A stretch of 64,000 nt of DNA from Rhabdophis nuchalis. Taxonomy: Eukaryota > Chordata > Lepidosauria > Squamata > Natricidae. Shown here piece after piece: positions 22,560 to 36,105 of the stretch. The notes beneath the pieces are model-generated. The model was given only the letters and a program-made list of their open reading frames with translations. It did no database searches and was not told the DNA's origin. Numbering within the stretch: the stretch's first letter is position 1; each line of letters starts with the position of its first letter. A program made the position numbers and the translations under genes. Location: contig CM077645.1 in NCBI GenBank assembly GCA_039707465.1, positions 160,401,003-160,465,002 of the forward strand. The letters are read 5' to 3'.

Positions 22560-23345
22560 ACAGAACAGAATAACAGAGTTGGAAGGGACCTTGGAAGTCT
22601 TCTAGTCCAACCCTCTGCTCAGGTAGAAAACCCGATACCTTTTCACACAAATGGTTGTCCAATGTTGTCGTAAAAACTTCCAGTGTTGGCTCATTCACAA
22701 CTTCACAACAAAGTTGTTTCACTGATTAATTCTTCTGTCAGGAAATTTCTCATTAGTTCTAGGTTTCTTCTCTCCTTGATTAGTTTCCATACATTTCTTC
22801 TTGTCCTGCCTTCAGGTGCTTTGCAGAATAGCTTGACTCCCTCTTCTTTGTATCAACCTGGGATGTTGGAATACTGCTATCATCTCACCCCTAGTCCTTC
22901 TTTTAAACTAGACATACCAGTTCCTGCAACCATTCTTCATATGTTTTAGTCTCCAGTCCCCTTTGTTGCTTTTTTCTGCACTCTTTCTAGAGTCTCAACA
23001 ACTTTTTTACATTGTGGCAACCAAAATTGGATGCAGCATTGCAAGTGTGGCCTTACCAAGGCATTATAAAGTGGTATTAACACTTTACGTGATCTTGATT
23101 CTATCCCTCTGTTAATGCAGCCTAGAATTGTGTTGGATTTTTTGGCAGCTGCTGCACAGTGCTGCCTCATATTTAAATGGTTGTTCACTAGGACTCCAAG
23201 ATCCTTCTCACAGCACTACTATAGAGCCAGGTACCTCCTATACTATATCTGTGCATTTGGTTTTTCTTCTTACTTTATTCACCATTGAATTTCATTTTGT
23301 TAGATAGCACCCAACATTTAAGTCTGTCAAGATTCTTCTGTAAGG
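22560..23345 (-). mobile_element. CR1/L3-type LINE, C-terminal half and 3' UTR
   Basis: The longest CR1 copy here. The minus-strand frame 23188-22946 reads NNHLNMRQHCAAAAKKSNTI, LGCINRGIESRSRKVLIPLY and NALVRPHLQCCIQFW, the conserved CR1 region after the RT domain. Lower coordinates continue, with frameshifts, to the C-terminus and a 3' UTR complementary to aataacagagttggaaggga. The RT catalytic motifs lie beyond the 5' truncation near 23345. Not functional. Confidence 0.9.
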
Positions 23346-24101
23346 ATCTTATACTACAAAATGCTCTCTTAAGCCAACTTATTGCTTTGAAATCTACACC
23401 ATTCCTTTTGAAGAAGGGGGATTTCTTGTTTGTTTCATCAATTTGGATTTGCTTTTTTCCTTGGCTTATACATAAGTTTTATTGAATGAGCTCAGCTTGT
23501 AAGGAACATGTTTGAATGGCGAGCATCCAATATCCAGTTTGCATGCTGAGAAACAATTACAATTGGCATTGCACCTTCTTATTCATTTATAAAGTATCTA
23601 TTTGAATCGTTGACCCACGATTCAAGTTGATAAACTAGGTAAATAAATGTAATACATGTGTTATTATTTTATTAATAAAAAGGAAATGTACCAAAATTAG
23701 GAAAAACATTCAAATAAAAAGATTAAAGTATAAATAAATACAATTAATTACAATTAAATATTCAAACAATAGGTATATATGTATAATTTTCATAATTTTA
23801 CCACTGGAAATTAAATTAGGAAGATTTTTTTTTTCTTTTTCAGCCTAATTCCTCCTCACAAAATATTTTCACCAAATGGGGGGGAATTCTTATCCTGATG
23901 TTTAAATATTTCAGGTTCATTCAACTGTAAACTATAATGTTCATAGTTTCCTAACTCGCTGTTAGATATTTGATGACAAAATTAATGTTTAAATAAATAT
24001 TATTCAAGTTGAAAAATGTGCAACTCAGTTTGGTGTCTTAATAAATAAAAATAGCAATTTTATGCTACTAAGAATTCTCCAGCAAACTCTTAGCTCTGTT
24101 T
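23346..24101. other. AT-rich stretch
   Basis: Strongly AT-rich, no gene or repeat called. Confidence 0.45.
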
Positions 24102-24257
24102 ATCTAGAGCAATGTTTCTGAACCATGACAATCTGAAAATGTGTAGACTTCAATTCCCAGAATTCCCCAGCCAAGCATGGGAAATTTTGTGCAGCTGGTT
24201 GGAGAACCCTGGGAGTTGAAGTCCACATGTCTTCAAGTTGCCAAGTTTGATCTAGGC
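24102..24257. mobile_element. hAT hairpin MITE, about 140 bp
   Basis: The element spans 24110-24249. Arms carry gtagacttcaattcccagaa and its near complement gggagttgaagtccacatgt. Flanks atctagag and atctaggc agree at 6 of 8. Confidence 0.7.
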
Positions 24258-27200
24258 AGAGAAACTTTAACTGTTAACTATTACTAAAACAAAAAGAAAA
24301 CTAAGTGGGACCTAATGTCTATGGTTCTAGCACATTGACAGAAATCCTTGCTAGAAAATATAGCAGTTTAGTATTGAGCTTTCTATTGAGAACTGAATTG
24401 GCAAAACCATAATCTAATGACAGATCGGATAGAAGGAGAACTGTAGAAGAACAGCTGTACTTACTCTATTTAGGGCATATTAAAAACACCAAAAAGCTCT
24501 ACTGTATATATAAATAAATCCAAGTACATATAAGTAGAACTCATAACACATGACAGTCAGTAAATGCTAATAGAAATCCTGTCCTATACAGTGCATGATG
24601 ATCTTTGTAAATTGCGATTACTCTGCCCCGGAGTGATGGGAATATCAGCAGAGACTGCAGTGAAAGGGCTTGTATGTTGGTTATTTTTTTGTTAAATTTT
24701 TGTGCCACATATTTAGCCTATAAGGTAGCCCTGGGAGGCTTACAGATTATAGAAAGACAAATAGAAAAATATTAAAACTATTAAAACTGTGCAAATTAAT
24801 GTAGGCATTAAAATAGGTGCACTTCAATCTTGTCTATTCCTTCATAACATTCCTTACTTGTTTAGATTTTGCCATTATTGATAGTGAAATTAGATGGGCA
24901 ATTTCATTAGAAATCTCTCCCCCCACCCCACCCCCCTCTCTCTTTCTTGATACTTAAAAAAAATAAATTCTGGACTTCTAGCATCAGCCATTTGTCAGAG
25001 TATTATTTCCTGTTCCTTTGTTGTCATCTTTATTTACCTTTTTGTGTCCCATTAGGTATAATAATTGTCCACTTATTTTAGCCTGATAAAACCTGTTTCC
25101 TTTCTGTTCTTGTGACAAGTGAAATACTAGGCGTACTTACCTGGGAATAAGTTCCACTGAACACAAGCAAAAAGGCTTGTATGGGATTCCTTGAAGACGT
25201 ATTTCTTCTAACAATATATGTATAAAATTGCACTGAAAGAGTACTAAATTAATTGAATCACACTATTTGTAAGTCCATTAGGGCAACCCAATTAATCAAG
25301 GTCTAATGTTATAATAACTTTTTCAAGTAGGCAATTAGAGTTTAAAGATTCGTTTATGGAAAAAGTTGCGGGAAGGTTTTGCATATTCTGCAGCCTTCCT
25401 TGGTACATTCTGATGAATAAGAAGAAAAAGGAAAGGAAAGATGACTAAAGGCTAATCAGTTGACAGGAGGTTGAAATTATTGAGCCAGGCCTACCCAAAG
25501 CCCCATTTCACCCTGAAACACTGTTCCATATCCCACATTTGTGTCTGCTTGCTTCATTAGACAGGCACAAGAATAGACATTTGTGACACTTCTGTCTTGG
25601 GCAAGCAGGATTTATGCTTTGACAAACAAAGGCTCACTTACCTACCAATTCACAATGTTGTTGCTGTTTTCATTGATAGCTCTAGGGTTTGTTGTGGTGG
25701 TGGTGGTTGTTTTGCCTAAGGTGGCAAGATGTTCTATCCAACAAGAATACTTAGTAGGCAGTTACAGTGTCAAAAGTAATTATTTTTAGGCCTATTCATC
25801 TAAGCCTTCAGCACAACATCTTTATCAAAATAATTTCTAGCACTGCACACAATGTGACAGATGCTTGTGAGGAAACTTTGCATCAAGTGTCACTTGAGTA
25901 ACCTTTGACTATCCCTTCTGCCTTCCTTAAACTTCTACAAAGCTATTGGAAACTTAGCCATCTGTAGTACTGTGCATTTTTCTCCTCCATCCAGAAAGGA
26001 TGAACCTTTCTCCAGTTTTGTCTTGTAAGTACCTGTCAGATTCATATTTCCTTCAACCAGGCTCGTGGTGCTACAAAAACATACCTCAATTATCTTAGCA
26101 GGATCCACTTCCCCACAGCTGTCTACACAGTGTCAGGAAGGCCTGTGTATGGCTGTCAGCCCAGGGTCTCTTCAACTTCTCCATAGGCAGCCATTGCTGA
26201 TGACAGGAGAGAGGCCAGCTAGGCCTTGGTGCCACAGCATGCATAGAGGCACTTTCAAGGTAGCAATGAAGAAGGGAAATGTGTTAATTTTGAAAGCAGA
26301 GATCTTCTGGCATTAAGTAGGCACGGCTTCAGTTGGAAATACAATGGACTCTTCCAAAAAAAGACTCAAGAGCATTAGAAAATATAGTGGACATTGTAAA
26401 CGGCTTCTTTCTCTAGTTGAGATGCTCAGAGCTGATTCAGTAATAATAGACTTGAACAAAATCCCAGTCACAGTACAATATAAACAGCAATGATCGTAGA
26501 ATACACTTCTTTTTATGTTCAACATCAAGTAAAAATGTGACACACACACTGCTTTATTAAACTTCATTATTTTATCTTACAAACAACATTACAGTCATAT
26601 ATAAATGGCCCAAGGCTCTAAATATACCACTGATTGCTAACAGGCCGCAACCTTGAGAGTAGTTTGCACCCACGTTTAATCCAAGGTTTCATTTCCTTGC
26701 TTGATTAGTTGTGGACGATGCATGCAGGCAGCTTTAATATCCAACATGCTCTGGTTACACAGCCATGAGGGCTCCCCCAGTAACAATGCTTTCAAGTCAA
26801 TTGCTTTAAGCTTCATCAATTCTGCAGAGAAGCAGCAAGGTGCTGAAATAATTTGTCCCCAAGATTATTCTACACACAAGTGTGACCACCTGTGGGACAG
26901 TGTGATGCTACCATAACTCATATTATGCAGGTTTTTTGTAAAGGGCATTTGGAAACAAAGGACGTAAACCTTTGGGCTGGGGAAAAAAATTTCTGAAAAG
27001 ATGACAAGCTGTAGATCTTCAACTGGAGCTTGGTCCCTCATGAAAAGATAATGGAGACTCATCTTGATTGTCTTCTTTCTATTCAAAATTTTGTTTGAAA
27101 ATTTTGGATTTGAATACTTTAGGAATGTGCAATCATCTCAGCAAGGAACATTTCTAAATCAAGAAAATAATAGAGTGACCCCATTAAATACAATAAGCAT

Positions 27201-27833
27201 CCTATAATCCTTTGATCAAAATAAGCAAAACCTTTGATCATTAGGTACATTCAAAAATATTTTTATTAGCTATGTTTGTTTTGGGGGCATTCCTCCTTGA
27301 ACTCTAATCCTGTGTTATGAGAATTGATGTCAAACAAATGTTGGTAAATCAATAAATGGCCAGGTACAGCACTTCTTACTGCACAACTACCATGATTAAA
27401 CATTGGTCTTTACAAAGCATCCCCTACTGTTATAAAACTAGAGATTAAGAATGTGATAGTAAGTTTGTTAATCATCTCTTTTTTCCTGAAGTCTAAAATT
27501 AGATGGCTGCCATGCAGATTTATTACCTTTAGATGGACTGTTTTATTTTCAGTTTAGAAGTAAACCAATCCAAACAACAGCAACAAAATGCTTGGGACAC
27601 AGAAACTATGGGGAAGTTTGTTGGAATTATAGATCAACTCCCTGGGGGAGGGGATAACAAAAGTAGATCTTAGTGCATAGATTCCTTCTGCTCTGATCCC
27701 CTACTTTTTCATTGCTAGGATGGTGGTCTTAATCAAGATCTTGTTCAGAGGAATGAAAATGTAACTTTTGCTTTTTCATACTACTCTTTTGGTCAGGGTT
27801 TAATTCAAAGTGATTTCCCCTTTGTTTTATTTT
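24258..27833. other. large unique stretch
   Basis: About 3.6 kb with no recognised gene or strong repeat. A decayed ancient repeat is possible at 25122-25180 (cttacctgggaataagttcc). The short open frames show no motifs. Confidence 0.4.
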
Positions 27834-28520
27834 GCTCAGCGCAGTGGCGTAGCGTGGGTTGTCAGCACCCGGGGCAAGGCAAGTAATTTGCGCCCCCTAA
27901 CCCGTGGATTTTAGCACTCGGGGGAGGCAGCTCTTCTTGTGGTGTCGAGCCCACGCACCTCCCGCAAGGATCCGGTGGACAGCCGCTGCCCAAAGGGCTC
28001 GGCCATCCGGGTCCGACACTTGTTGCCTCGCCTTGGGGAGAAGCGGGCGGCCGGGCGCCCTTTGCGTGGTGCGGGCCTGGGACACCCGACGCTCCTTTCT
28101 ACGGAGGGCGACGGCCCGAAAGCCGGGGCAAGAGGGTCTTCCCGGGCCGCCGCGGGGCCCAGGTCGCCGCTCCTCTGGCTGGCTCGGAACGGAGGAGTCT
28201 TCCAGGGTCTCCGCACGGCCGTTGCTTCGAAAGACCTGCGCCTTTAAGTCTCGCCTGGCCCCCTCGGGTGGTGCTGGCGGGTGCGAGGAGCCGGCGCTGG
28301 CCTCAGCCGGGGGATGGCCCGGGAGGGTTTGGCCCCTACTGGCCGCTGTTCGCTCCCCGAGTCTCGCCGGCCCAGGAGCGCCCAGGCGCCGGCGCCGCCA
28401 ACTCCAGAGACCCGCGGAGGAGAGCTTCCGAGTCGGGTCTCTGGAGCGCGCCCCCCCAGATGTTGCGCCCGGTGCAGCCGGCCCCCCCTGCACCCCCCAT
28501 GCTACGCCTCTGGCTCAGGG
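27834..28520 (+). mobile_element. GC-rich hAT-type element, copy 1
   Basis: The element spans 27842-28512 (671 bp). Flanks gctcagcg and gctcaggg match at 7 of 8. Ends are cagtggcgtagcgtgggttg and ccatgctacgcctctg, an inverted repeat. The left subterminal block (aggcaagtaatttgcgcccc) and right block (cagatgttgcgcccggtg) are shared with copies 2 and 3, but the very GC-rich interior is not obviously shared. Long frames on both strands (up to 219 codons) follow from lack of AT-rich stop codons and show no transposase motif. Confidence 0.85.
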
Positions 28521-29368
28521 TTCCTTGTCTATTTGGTTACCACTTTTATCGAAATTACCATGATTCATTGCATTGATGGGAAATAGGTTACTTCTCTTCT
28601 TTGTCTCACCTCTAGAAAGTGCTATGTTGTCTTCAACAGATCTGACAACATTATTATCCATAATGAATGGATAAACATAGATAATATTTGACCTGCTGTC
28701 TGAGAAACCATAAGGTTCTCACAAACTGCAGGCAACCGTGTTACACTGTTTTTACAAGATGCTACTTCAGGTTGCATGCAGGCTTCTGTAACTGATTTGC
28801 TGCTTCTTACAATGAAAATAAACCTTCTGCCCAGGGAAAACTGTCTTGGCATCCAAGCAGTCATGAGTATCCCTGATTAGCATGGGCATTGGGCATCCAT
28901 ATAGAGGGGCAGGAGAGGAGTTGACATCTTGACTATCATGATATCATCACAAAAATGATGCACATTTTGGAATCTGTGACACAAATTCCATCATTTGCAT
29001 CATTGATATAGTGATGTTCTGGTGGGGCTTGTTCAGACTTCTGTGCATTTTATCGTAGCATCTGTGAATAAATATATTGAATCCAGTGAAGTGAGAACTT
29101 GTCAAACTTTATTTGCTTCAAAAGTAAATAAGTTCAATCATTTCAAAGCCTTTAGTCATACAGAGCATACAGATTTACTAGGTAAAGAATATTGCATCCC
29201 AGACTAACATGTGAAGGCCTTTATATGCATTAATAGTCTTACAGAAATGTCCTTTAGACAAATAATTAGGCAATATGAGCACAGAGCTGCTAAATCTCAC
29301 TAGGCTTGCAACCTTTACTGACCCTATCTCATACATTTTTAAGGACAAATTCATCCCTAGTATGATTC
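28521..29368. other. unique non-coding stretch
   Basis: No recognised gene or repeat. Confidence 0.45.
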
Positions 29369-29622
29369 CCTATCATCAGAGGTGTTATTCAGCCGGTTCG
29401 GACCGCTTCACCTGAACTGGTAGTGGAAATCGCAGGTGGCCCTGCCCACCTGCCCCGGCTCTATACTGTCCTATTTAGGCATGTTTTCAAGCTGCATGCA
29501 TGCGTGCAAGCCACACACATGATCGAAGTGCATGCATGGAAGGTCAAGTGCATGTGTAGACGGGTGCATTCATATTTGCGAACCAGTAGGGAAAGTAAGT
29601 GAATGCCACCCCTGCCTATCAT
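29369..29622. mobile_element. hAT-type MITE with 8-bp TSD
   Basis: The element spans 29377-29614 (238 bp) between perfect repeats cctatcat (29369-29376, 29615-29622). Ends cagaggtgttattca and tgaatgccacccctg are inverted. Non-coding. Confidence 0.88.
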
Positions 29623-30655
29623 GTCTATTGTTTTCTAGAACCCACAATAATCTGGAATACACACCAGCTATCCACCACAGAAAACTCTCTGTCACTTTCA
29701 AGCAAAGCATGCAAGGACTTCCTTGATTTTTCCTTTTCTGAAACTGTGGCTATACCCCAACTCTTGTCACTTTGTCTTGCTCTGCATACTGCTCAAATGA
29801 GAATCCAATCACAGGCTTTGCCCAGGGTAGCATATTTTTAAGAAAATAAAAATTGTCCAGCTTCATAGCCTCATATAGATATAGCTTACTATCCTGTTTT
29901 TTACTCGAAAAACTATCCGTTTCAAAACAAGCATACGTTCTGCAGTCCCTTACACACATTCCACACATCTCCTTCCAAACTTAGTTAACTCGCCACATGA
30001 ATGGTGGAGATAACTTTCTTCGTATATTGTGTGACAAGTATTTACACTTCCAGGGATTTATATTTTCAGTCCTGCCTTTGTTTTGTTTGGGGAGGGGATG
30101 CGGTTTGGTTTGGTTTGGTTTGGTTTGGTTTTTTTCACAGCACTACACCAGTGTGCTGTTGTTGCCGCTCATAGGATATATCAGTTTCTGGAAGGTTGCT
30201 TAAACAGCGTTTCTCTGCCAGAAACCTCTCTTTGTATAAGCACCTTGCTGTCAATCTCATCCATCTTTGACTTACCTTCTGAAATGTATACAATTGGAAC
30301 CTTGCCCTGAAGTGGATGCAAAGAGAGAATACAATACTTTTCTAACACAAACGTGCAAACGGGTTTCCACTAAGCAGCTTGTATTCTTTGGCATCTCATG
30401 TAACACTTAGATATCCTGTTCTACAATTTCAAAAGATCTCATTCTTAATCCAAGCGAAATAAATATTGCCAGATGAGTTTTGGAGAAAGGTGGGAGACAC
30501 AGGTGAGCTCAGGCAAGCTAGAGCTTTTCAAAAGCAAAAAAAAAAAATATGCAAAACAAAAGCCACTCTGGAAGGTAGAACTGAACAACCATGGCCTTTC
30601 CTTCAACTCACATCCTGTACAGCATTTTCTATTTTCAATATCCTGGTTACTGAAA
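29623..30655. other. unique stretch with (GGTTT)n
   Basis: Only a short (GGTTT)n run at about 30103-30131 stands out. Confidence 0.45.
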
Positions 30656-30890
30656 ATGTTGTTGTTAGTTGTGAAGTCATGTCTAACCCATCGCAACCCC
30701 ATGGACAACATTCCTCCAGGCCTTCCAGTCCTCTACCATCCTCTAGAGTCCATTGAAGCTCACGCCTACTGCTTCAGTGACTCCATCCAGCCACCTCATT
30801 CTCTGTCGTCCTCTTCTTCTCTTGCCCTCAATATTTCTCAGCATAAGGCTCTTCTTCAGTGAGTATTTTCTTCTCATTAGGTAAGTGGGT
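30656..30890 (-). mobile_element. BovB/RTE LINE 3' end
   Basis: The plus strand shows gttgttgttagttgtgaagt, cccatcgcaaccccatggac and tccaggccttccagtcctct, the complement of the BovB end also seen at 41066-41341 and 42071-42232. 5'-truncated, with no usable ORF. Confidence 0.8.
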
Positions 30891-32150
30891 GATTCTACAG
30901 GGCCCAAAATTTCTTAGGAAAACAAGTGAAGGGGCCTAGACTTTCCCAGATACAAAATTCTCTCTTCTTGCCTCCTTCTCTGACCCCCATAAAGAGAAAA
31001 TACTTTTATTCCTGTAGGCAAACAACCTTCTACAAAGTCAACCCCCTTTTTCTCCCCTTAAAAGACATTGCTGGTTTTAAAATTTCTGAGTCATTAGATA
31101 ACAGATAGAGCTCTACACTTAGTGGTTTCAAATGTTTATGGTCTGCAATTCATTCTTAATGAGTTCTCTCCATGTCTTTATTCTTCTTCACCCTCTCCTG
31201 CTGGGAAATGTCGTAGTCTGCCTCGGCTTTTGTTAATGATTCCACAATCATTTCGGAACCATTTCTTCTGCCTTATGTAATTCTGACATGGTGCAAGAGC
31301 CTAGCTTTGCAGCCTCACAGTTGGAAATATAACCTTTAATGTATTAATTTTTCTTGCTCAAAACAATTTAACCTCGGCTATAGTCCTGAAATTGTTAAGC
31401 CTCCCAATTAAATGCCCTTTCTTTTTTGTAAAGTCCTAGAGGACACCCCTAATATTATATTTCGACCACTATCAAAGAGAAAAAATGACTTTGAGACACA
31501 CACACACACTCACACACAAAGATGTAGAGCAAGAGTAAGTGTGTATTATTCATGCGTTCATTATCTATTTGTAAATCCTGAACGTGTTGAGTATTTTTTT
31601 TAAAAAAAAATAAGAGGATAATAATTAATTGAATTTAGTATGAATGCTAAATAAAAAGAAATTGCACAAGTGGAAAAATCATTACAGAATTAGGAGAAAG
31701 ATGAGTCACCGCGGTGAAAATTATATACATCATAACAGTCAGTGGGCAGTTAGGGATTGGCTGCTTAGATTAGCATCGGCCACAAGAAGATCCAGCGCAT
31801 GCCAGGAACTGTAGGAATGTGAAAATTAATCACAGCAACAAGAAGTCTCTATGCACTTGTATCTTTTTATTTCACCACCTGGTCTTTAATAGAAAACATG
31901 CCTAGCAAGTTGTAGGACCTGCTGGAGAGATTCGCACCATGATCATTCTGAATGTAATTACTCTTCATGAGACAGGAGCAGTAACCCTTTTTGAGAAATA
32001 TTTTGACAGGGGTTTTCCTTTGACTCCTTTTGCTATTCTTGCTAACAAAGCTAACCAGGTGACTGGTTACAGATTGTTTTTTTCCAGAGCTAAGTCTTCA
32101 TTTATGGTCACTGTATGATGGGTTGAATGATCCTGCCTCTCTTGTCTGGA
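30891..32150. other. unique non-coding stretch
   Basis: No gene recognised; short (CA)n at 31497-31517. Confidence 0.45.
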
Positions 32151-32278
32151 AGTTGAATCACAGCAACTGGACTTCTTCTCTTTTTGGCTTGAAACGTTTC
32201 ATTGCTTCTTTGGTCTTGGATAAGCAGTGAAATGTTTCAAACCAAAAAGTAAAGAAGACTAGATGTCAGGATTCAACT
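32151..32278. repeat. 128-bp fold-back (inverted) repeat
   Basis: Left arm agttgaatcacagcaactgg through cttgaaacgtttcattgctt pairs with right arm aagcagtgaaatgtttcaaa through gtcaggattcaact around a centre near 32212. The phrases gaaacgtttca and ggataagcagtgaaa recall terminal sequences of Penelope-like elements, which can carry hammerhead motifs, but no CTGATGA core is present. Confidence 0.6.
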
Positions 32279-32939
32279 CCCAGACAATTCTACCTGGATG
32301 ACTGAGAATCTACATCGACAAATCCTGTCTCTTGAATAACTACGTACACATTCCTTATATGTAAAACATAATGTCAACAACGTTCACAAGGAAGTATTTT
32401 GATGAAGCTGTTGATTCAAGGGTTCAGAGGTCATGGAGCTCTATATGGGTCATGCAAACATTCAATAAAATGTTTTCCCAATCTTATTCTCCAAAGGGGG
32501 CCACTATTTCAAGAGAATTAGTATTCTCAGAACAGTATTTAGCTGGAAGTGCAAAGAGAGTTGGTCTTTAAAAAAGAAATTGGAAAGCCTAGAATATGTG
32601 GATTTACCATCCACCCAAACAGTCTCAGACAAACAGTTGGAATTTCCAGGGATTTAGTGACAAGTCTAGGTACTTCAAATCAGAAGAAATACCTGCTTAA
32701 GGAAATGGTGGAACTAGCAAACAGTTGATGTTGATTAGCTGCTATTCCCTTTATCTGTGGGTGAAGATAGCAGCCAACAATGGAGCCATCATATCTTCTT
32801 ACTGGGCTATGAGGTTATGCAAAATCACCCATTGAGGGAATCTAGAAGGAAAAATAGCCACAATTATATCAGCCCATCAATTCATAATACATGATTGCCA
32901 GTTCGTAATTGACATCAGGTTTGTTTTTTTCATTTTGGG
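32279..32939. other. unique non-coding stretch
   Basis: Nothing recognised. Confidence 0.4.
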
Positions 32940-33060
32940 TGCAAATTGGACAACAATTTGTCCAGGATAGTATAAGGACTGTTGCCTTGGGCAGGGGATT
33001 GAACTCCTAGAAGACCTGCAAAGTCCCCTCCAGTCCTATGATTCTATGGTTAATGTATAC
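32940..33060 (+). mobile_element. CR1 3' tail fragment
   Basis: The phrases gacaacaatttgtccaggat, attgaactcctagaagacct and cctatgattctatggtt follow the CR1 end order. Decayed. Confidence 0.6.
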
Positions 33061-33124
33061 TGTACATCAAAATGTAAGGGCAGTAGATTTACATGCTACA
33101 AGGTGTAGACTTATTCCATATTCC

Positions 33125-33305
33125 ATAGTCTTTACAGGATACTATGAACTGTTTACATCAGCATATTGTCACCAACAATCTGGGTTCTCATTTTACTGAC
33201 CTTGGAAGGATGAATCAATCTTGAGCCTTTCAGGATCAAACTCAACTGTGGGTAGAGTTAACCTGCAATACTGCATTCTAACCACTCTGCCACCAGGGCT
33301 TCTAC
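33125..33305 (-). mobile_element. CORE/MIR-like SINE fragment
   Basis: Shares caacaatctgggttctcatt, gaccttggaaggatgaatca and tgcattctaaccactctgcc with 8886-9118, on the same strand. Confidence 0.65.
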
Positions 33306-34009
33306 CAATATACCATATATAAGAACAATGTCAAGCAATAAGTTAGTTTTCTATACTTCTCCACTGTCCTCTAGTGGATGACCAGAGTTTTGCAGCTCAG
33401 CTGACCCACAGTAGCCTTAGATATGAACCTAGGAAGCAAGCTGTTGGACCTAACATAGAAGCTAGTATTCTGATGCCATACTTACCAACCAGTTGCAAAT
33501 GAGAATCTCATCTAAAATGTCAAAGTATAATGGGTCACTCCTAATGTTTGTGACAACTGGCATTGAGAAGGATAGCTAGCATCTAGCCTTATATGAAAAG
33601 AATTTAACCAATGTGATTATAGGAATATAAATATGAGTGATTTACATTATGTGCATTGAAAAACATGCAGGCTGAAGGCCACATATGACCTTGATTAGTT
33701 GTATCAGTATATATGGTTGACTTTTCCTACATACAATAGTTTGAGGTAGATGAGGCTGCATTTATCAGTTTTGCAGAAGGGGCAACTAATCACAAACTGA
33801 GTGGAATTTCACCATATATGTAGGTAGATAGATGTACGCTGATGTGGAAACAGTGCTTATGGTTTGTTTTTTAGCTATGTTATGCCTGTTTTTATGCCTT
33901 ACATTAAAAATTAAAATCTCTTCTCAAAGAGATTGAGGAAATTGTTTTTCCAGTCCTGGGCAGAAGAGCTTGAAGATTGCAAAAAAAAAAAAAAACCAAA
34001 CCCAAAAGG

Positions 34010-34050
<41 letters not shown>

Positions 34051-34964
34051 CATGGAGATCTTTTATAGGCCTGAGTAGTAGATTGCTCATCCCTGCTACA
34101 TGGATATCTATGGTAGAAGATCAATGACATCATGCAAATGACTCAAGTTACCTAATGAAATACTTGATGTCATAGTAGCTTCTACCAGACTCCTATGCCT
34201 AGTGTCTGCTAGTGTGATATGTTATGATATGGTGCATATTGTTACCACGCAGCTTTCTGTAAATTAACATTCTAATCAACCCTATGTTGAAGATGTAATT
34301 TTAAATTAAAGATTGGGGTAGGGTAGCTCGTAACTTGCTTTTATGATTGGCAAATCTTTATTTTATTAATCTTTGGCAGGAATAAAGCAGCAACCAAAAC
34401 AGAAATACCCATTTCACAAGTATAAAGACAGTTAACCTTTAAACAGATTGATAACTCCAGACAGCACTGTAAAATTAATAGAGCCTAAACGGTAAGTCTT
34501 AAAGCTACCAGATACATCTTTGGAGACCATGTTTTTAAGATCAACATAAATCAATTTTTTTTCTTATCAGTCCTGTATGCATATATTGCCTCCAAGGTCT
34601 ACTAGGCTATAAATATGTATGCTACAACATATCATCAACTGCTCCAATATTCTCTAATATCAAAGGTTTGTGACCTTGTTAATTCCTTTGTATTATGCAT
34701 TGGTTTCCAATATACAAATCAGTCATAACAACCAGGTTACTACCAGATGTAAAAAGCCAAGATTGGTCACATTTTTACTGAGAACACTGGAATTATTTCC
34801 ACATGGGAATGTTCATTTAAGTTTTTAGTTATTTGCAAGTCTTTTACTTAATAAATCATTCCTTTCATCTCAAGAGTATTTTATGCTCCCTATAAATATA
34901 CTGTTAAAAGTATTGAGTAACATAGTAAATGAAGGGCATGATGGGAGGAGGTGGGATAATACTA
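33306..34964. other. unique stretch with (GT)n
   Basis: No gene recognised; (GT)n at 34013-34047. Confidence 0.45.
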
Positions 34965-35599
34965 GAGAACAGAATTCTTTTAAAAAAATAGTTTTTATTA
35001 AACATTTTCCAGTTTAAAAGCAACAAGAAAAAACAAATACAAAAACAAATACAAAATAGATACAAACACAAACAACATAACAATATAATATATTTTTATA
35101 GCTTTCCATATCAGCATATATATTCTGCTTTTGTAGTTTACAGTTCAATTATTGCCTTCTCTTAGTTTTTAACCATTCTAATAATAATGTGATATTTATG
35201 TTATGATATAGTAGTATAGTACATATAATCAAATTTTACATGTATACATTTTTCTTCATAGCAAATTCAATAGTTTTCAAAACTTTTATTTCTTGTTTTG
35301 GCTTCTATTCTCTAGTCACTTGTACAGTCTACTCCAAATTTTATAATAGTCTGACTCTTTTCTTTCTTTTAACTCCATGGTCATCCTGTCCATTTTAGCA
35401 CATTCAAGTATCTTCCTAATTACCGTGTCATCTGGGAGGGTAGTTTTTTGTTTCCAATTTTGGGCAAGAGCAATCCCTGCAGGGGTTAGTACGTGTAATG
35501 TTATATATTGATATTTCCTATCCATCACTGGGGGCTAATATACCTAATAAACATAATTCTGGTTTCAATACTATCCTCTGTGGAGAACAGAATTCTTTT
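34965..35599 (-). mobile_element. 5'-truncated L1 with 17-bp TSD
   Basis: The element spans 34982-35582 between perfect 17-bp repeats gagaacagaattctttt (34965-34981, 35583-35599). The minus-strand frame 35528-35316 is an L1 ORF2 C-terminus (LHVLTPAGIALAQNWKQKT, then IRKILECAKMDRMTMELKER). The 3' UTR ends in a complement of aataaaaactattttttt. A single 5'-truncated, recent-looking insertion; RT and endonuclease are absent. Confidence 0.93.
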
Positions 35600-36011
35600 G
35601 TTTGAGTATCGTCCATCTGAATTTCATCTAACCTGTCATGGTGCTCACAAAACTGACACATGTATCTCAAACTTGTGGATACTTATCTATCACTCAGAAT
35701 AACTAAGCAGTTGCCCCACTGAACTGTAGAGCTATAGTTAGAACATGCTTTTGGTCTGACTACATTTATGAATGCTGTTATGATCAAATACAAAACCAAA
35801 ATCTGGATTTCAATGAGACCTTTAAAAAATGGAACAGTATAGCTGCCAAAAAATGGCACAGTCTCAGATATACCATTCCAAACTGAGCAAGGGATTGTAA
35901 TATATTTTGCACAAAGTTATTTCCAATCTATGATTCTGGGTAGTAGAAATAATTCCATTGTTCTTGGAATGAATATACCTTTGTATTCATAAAGGGAGAC
36001 TCTTCAGAAAG

Positions 36012-36105
36012 CAATTTTTTACTTTACTTTACTTTATTTTTGATTTGTATACCGCCCTTTTCCCTTTCGGGACTCAGGGCGGTGAACAGGCATCAATAAA
36101 ATCGA
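36012..36105 (-). mobile_element. L2-type LINE 3' tail
   Basis: The plus strand shows gatttgtataccgccctttt and gggactcagggcggtgaac, matching the 3' end of the L2 at 10815. It is preceded by an actttactttactttattt tail. Confidence 0.75.

Noticed and set aside
27904..28563. Overlapping long frames (up to 219 codons) on both strands
   Set aside because: They lie inside a GC-rich hAT with few stop codons, overlap in several frames and show no protein motif.
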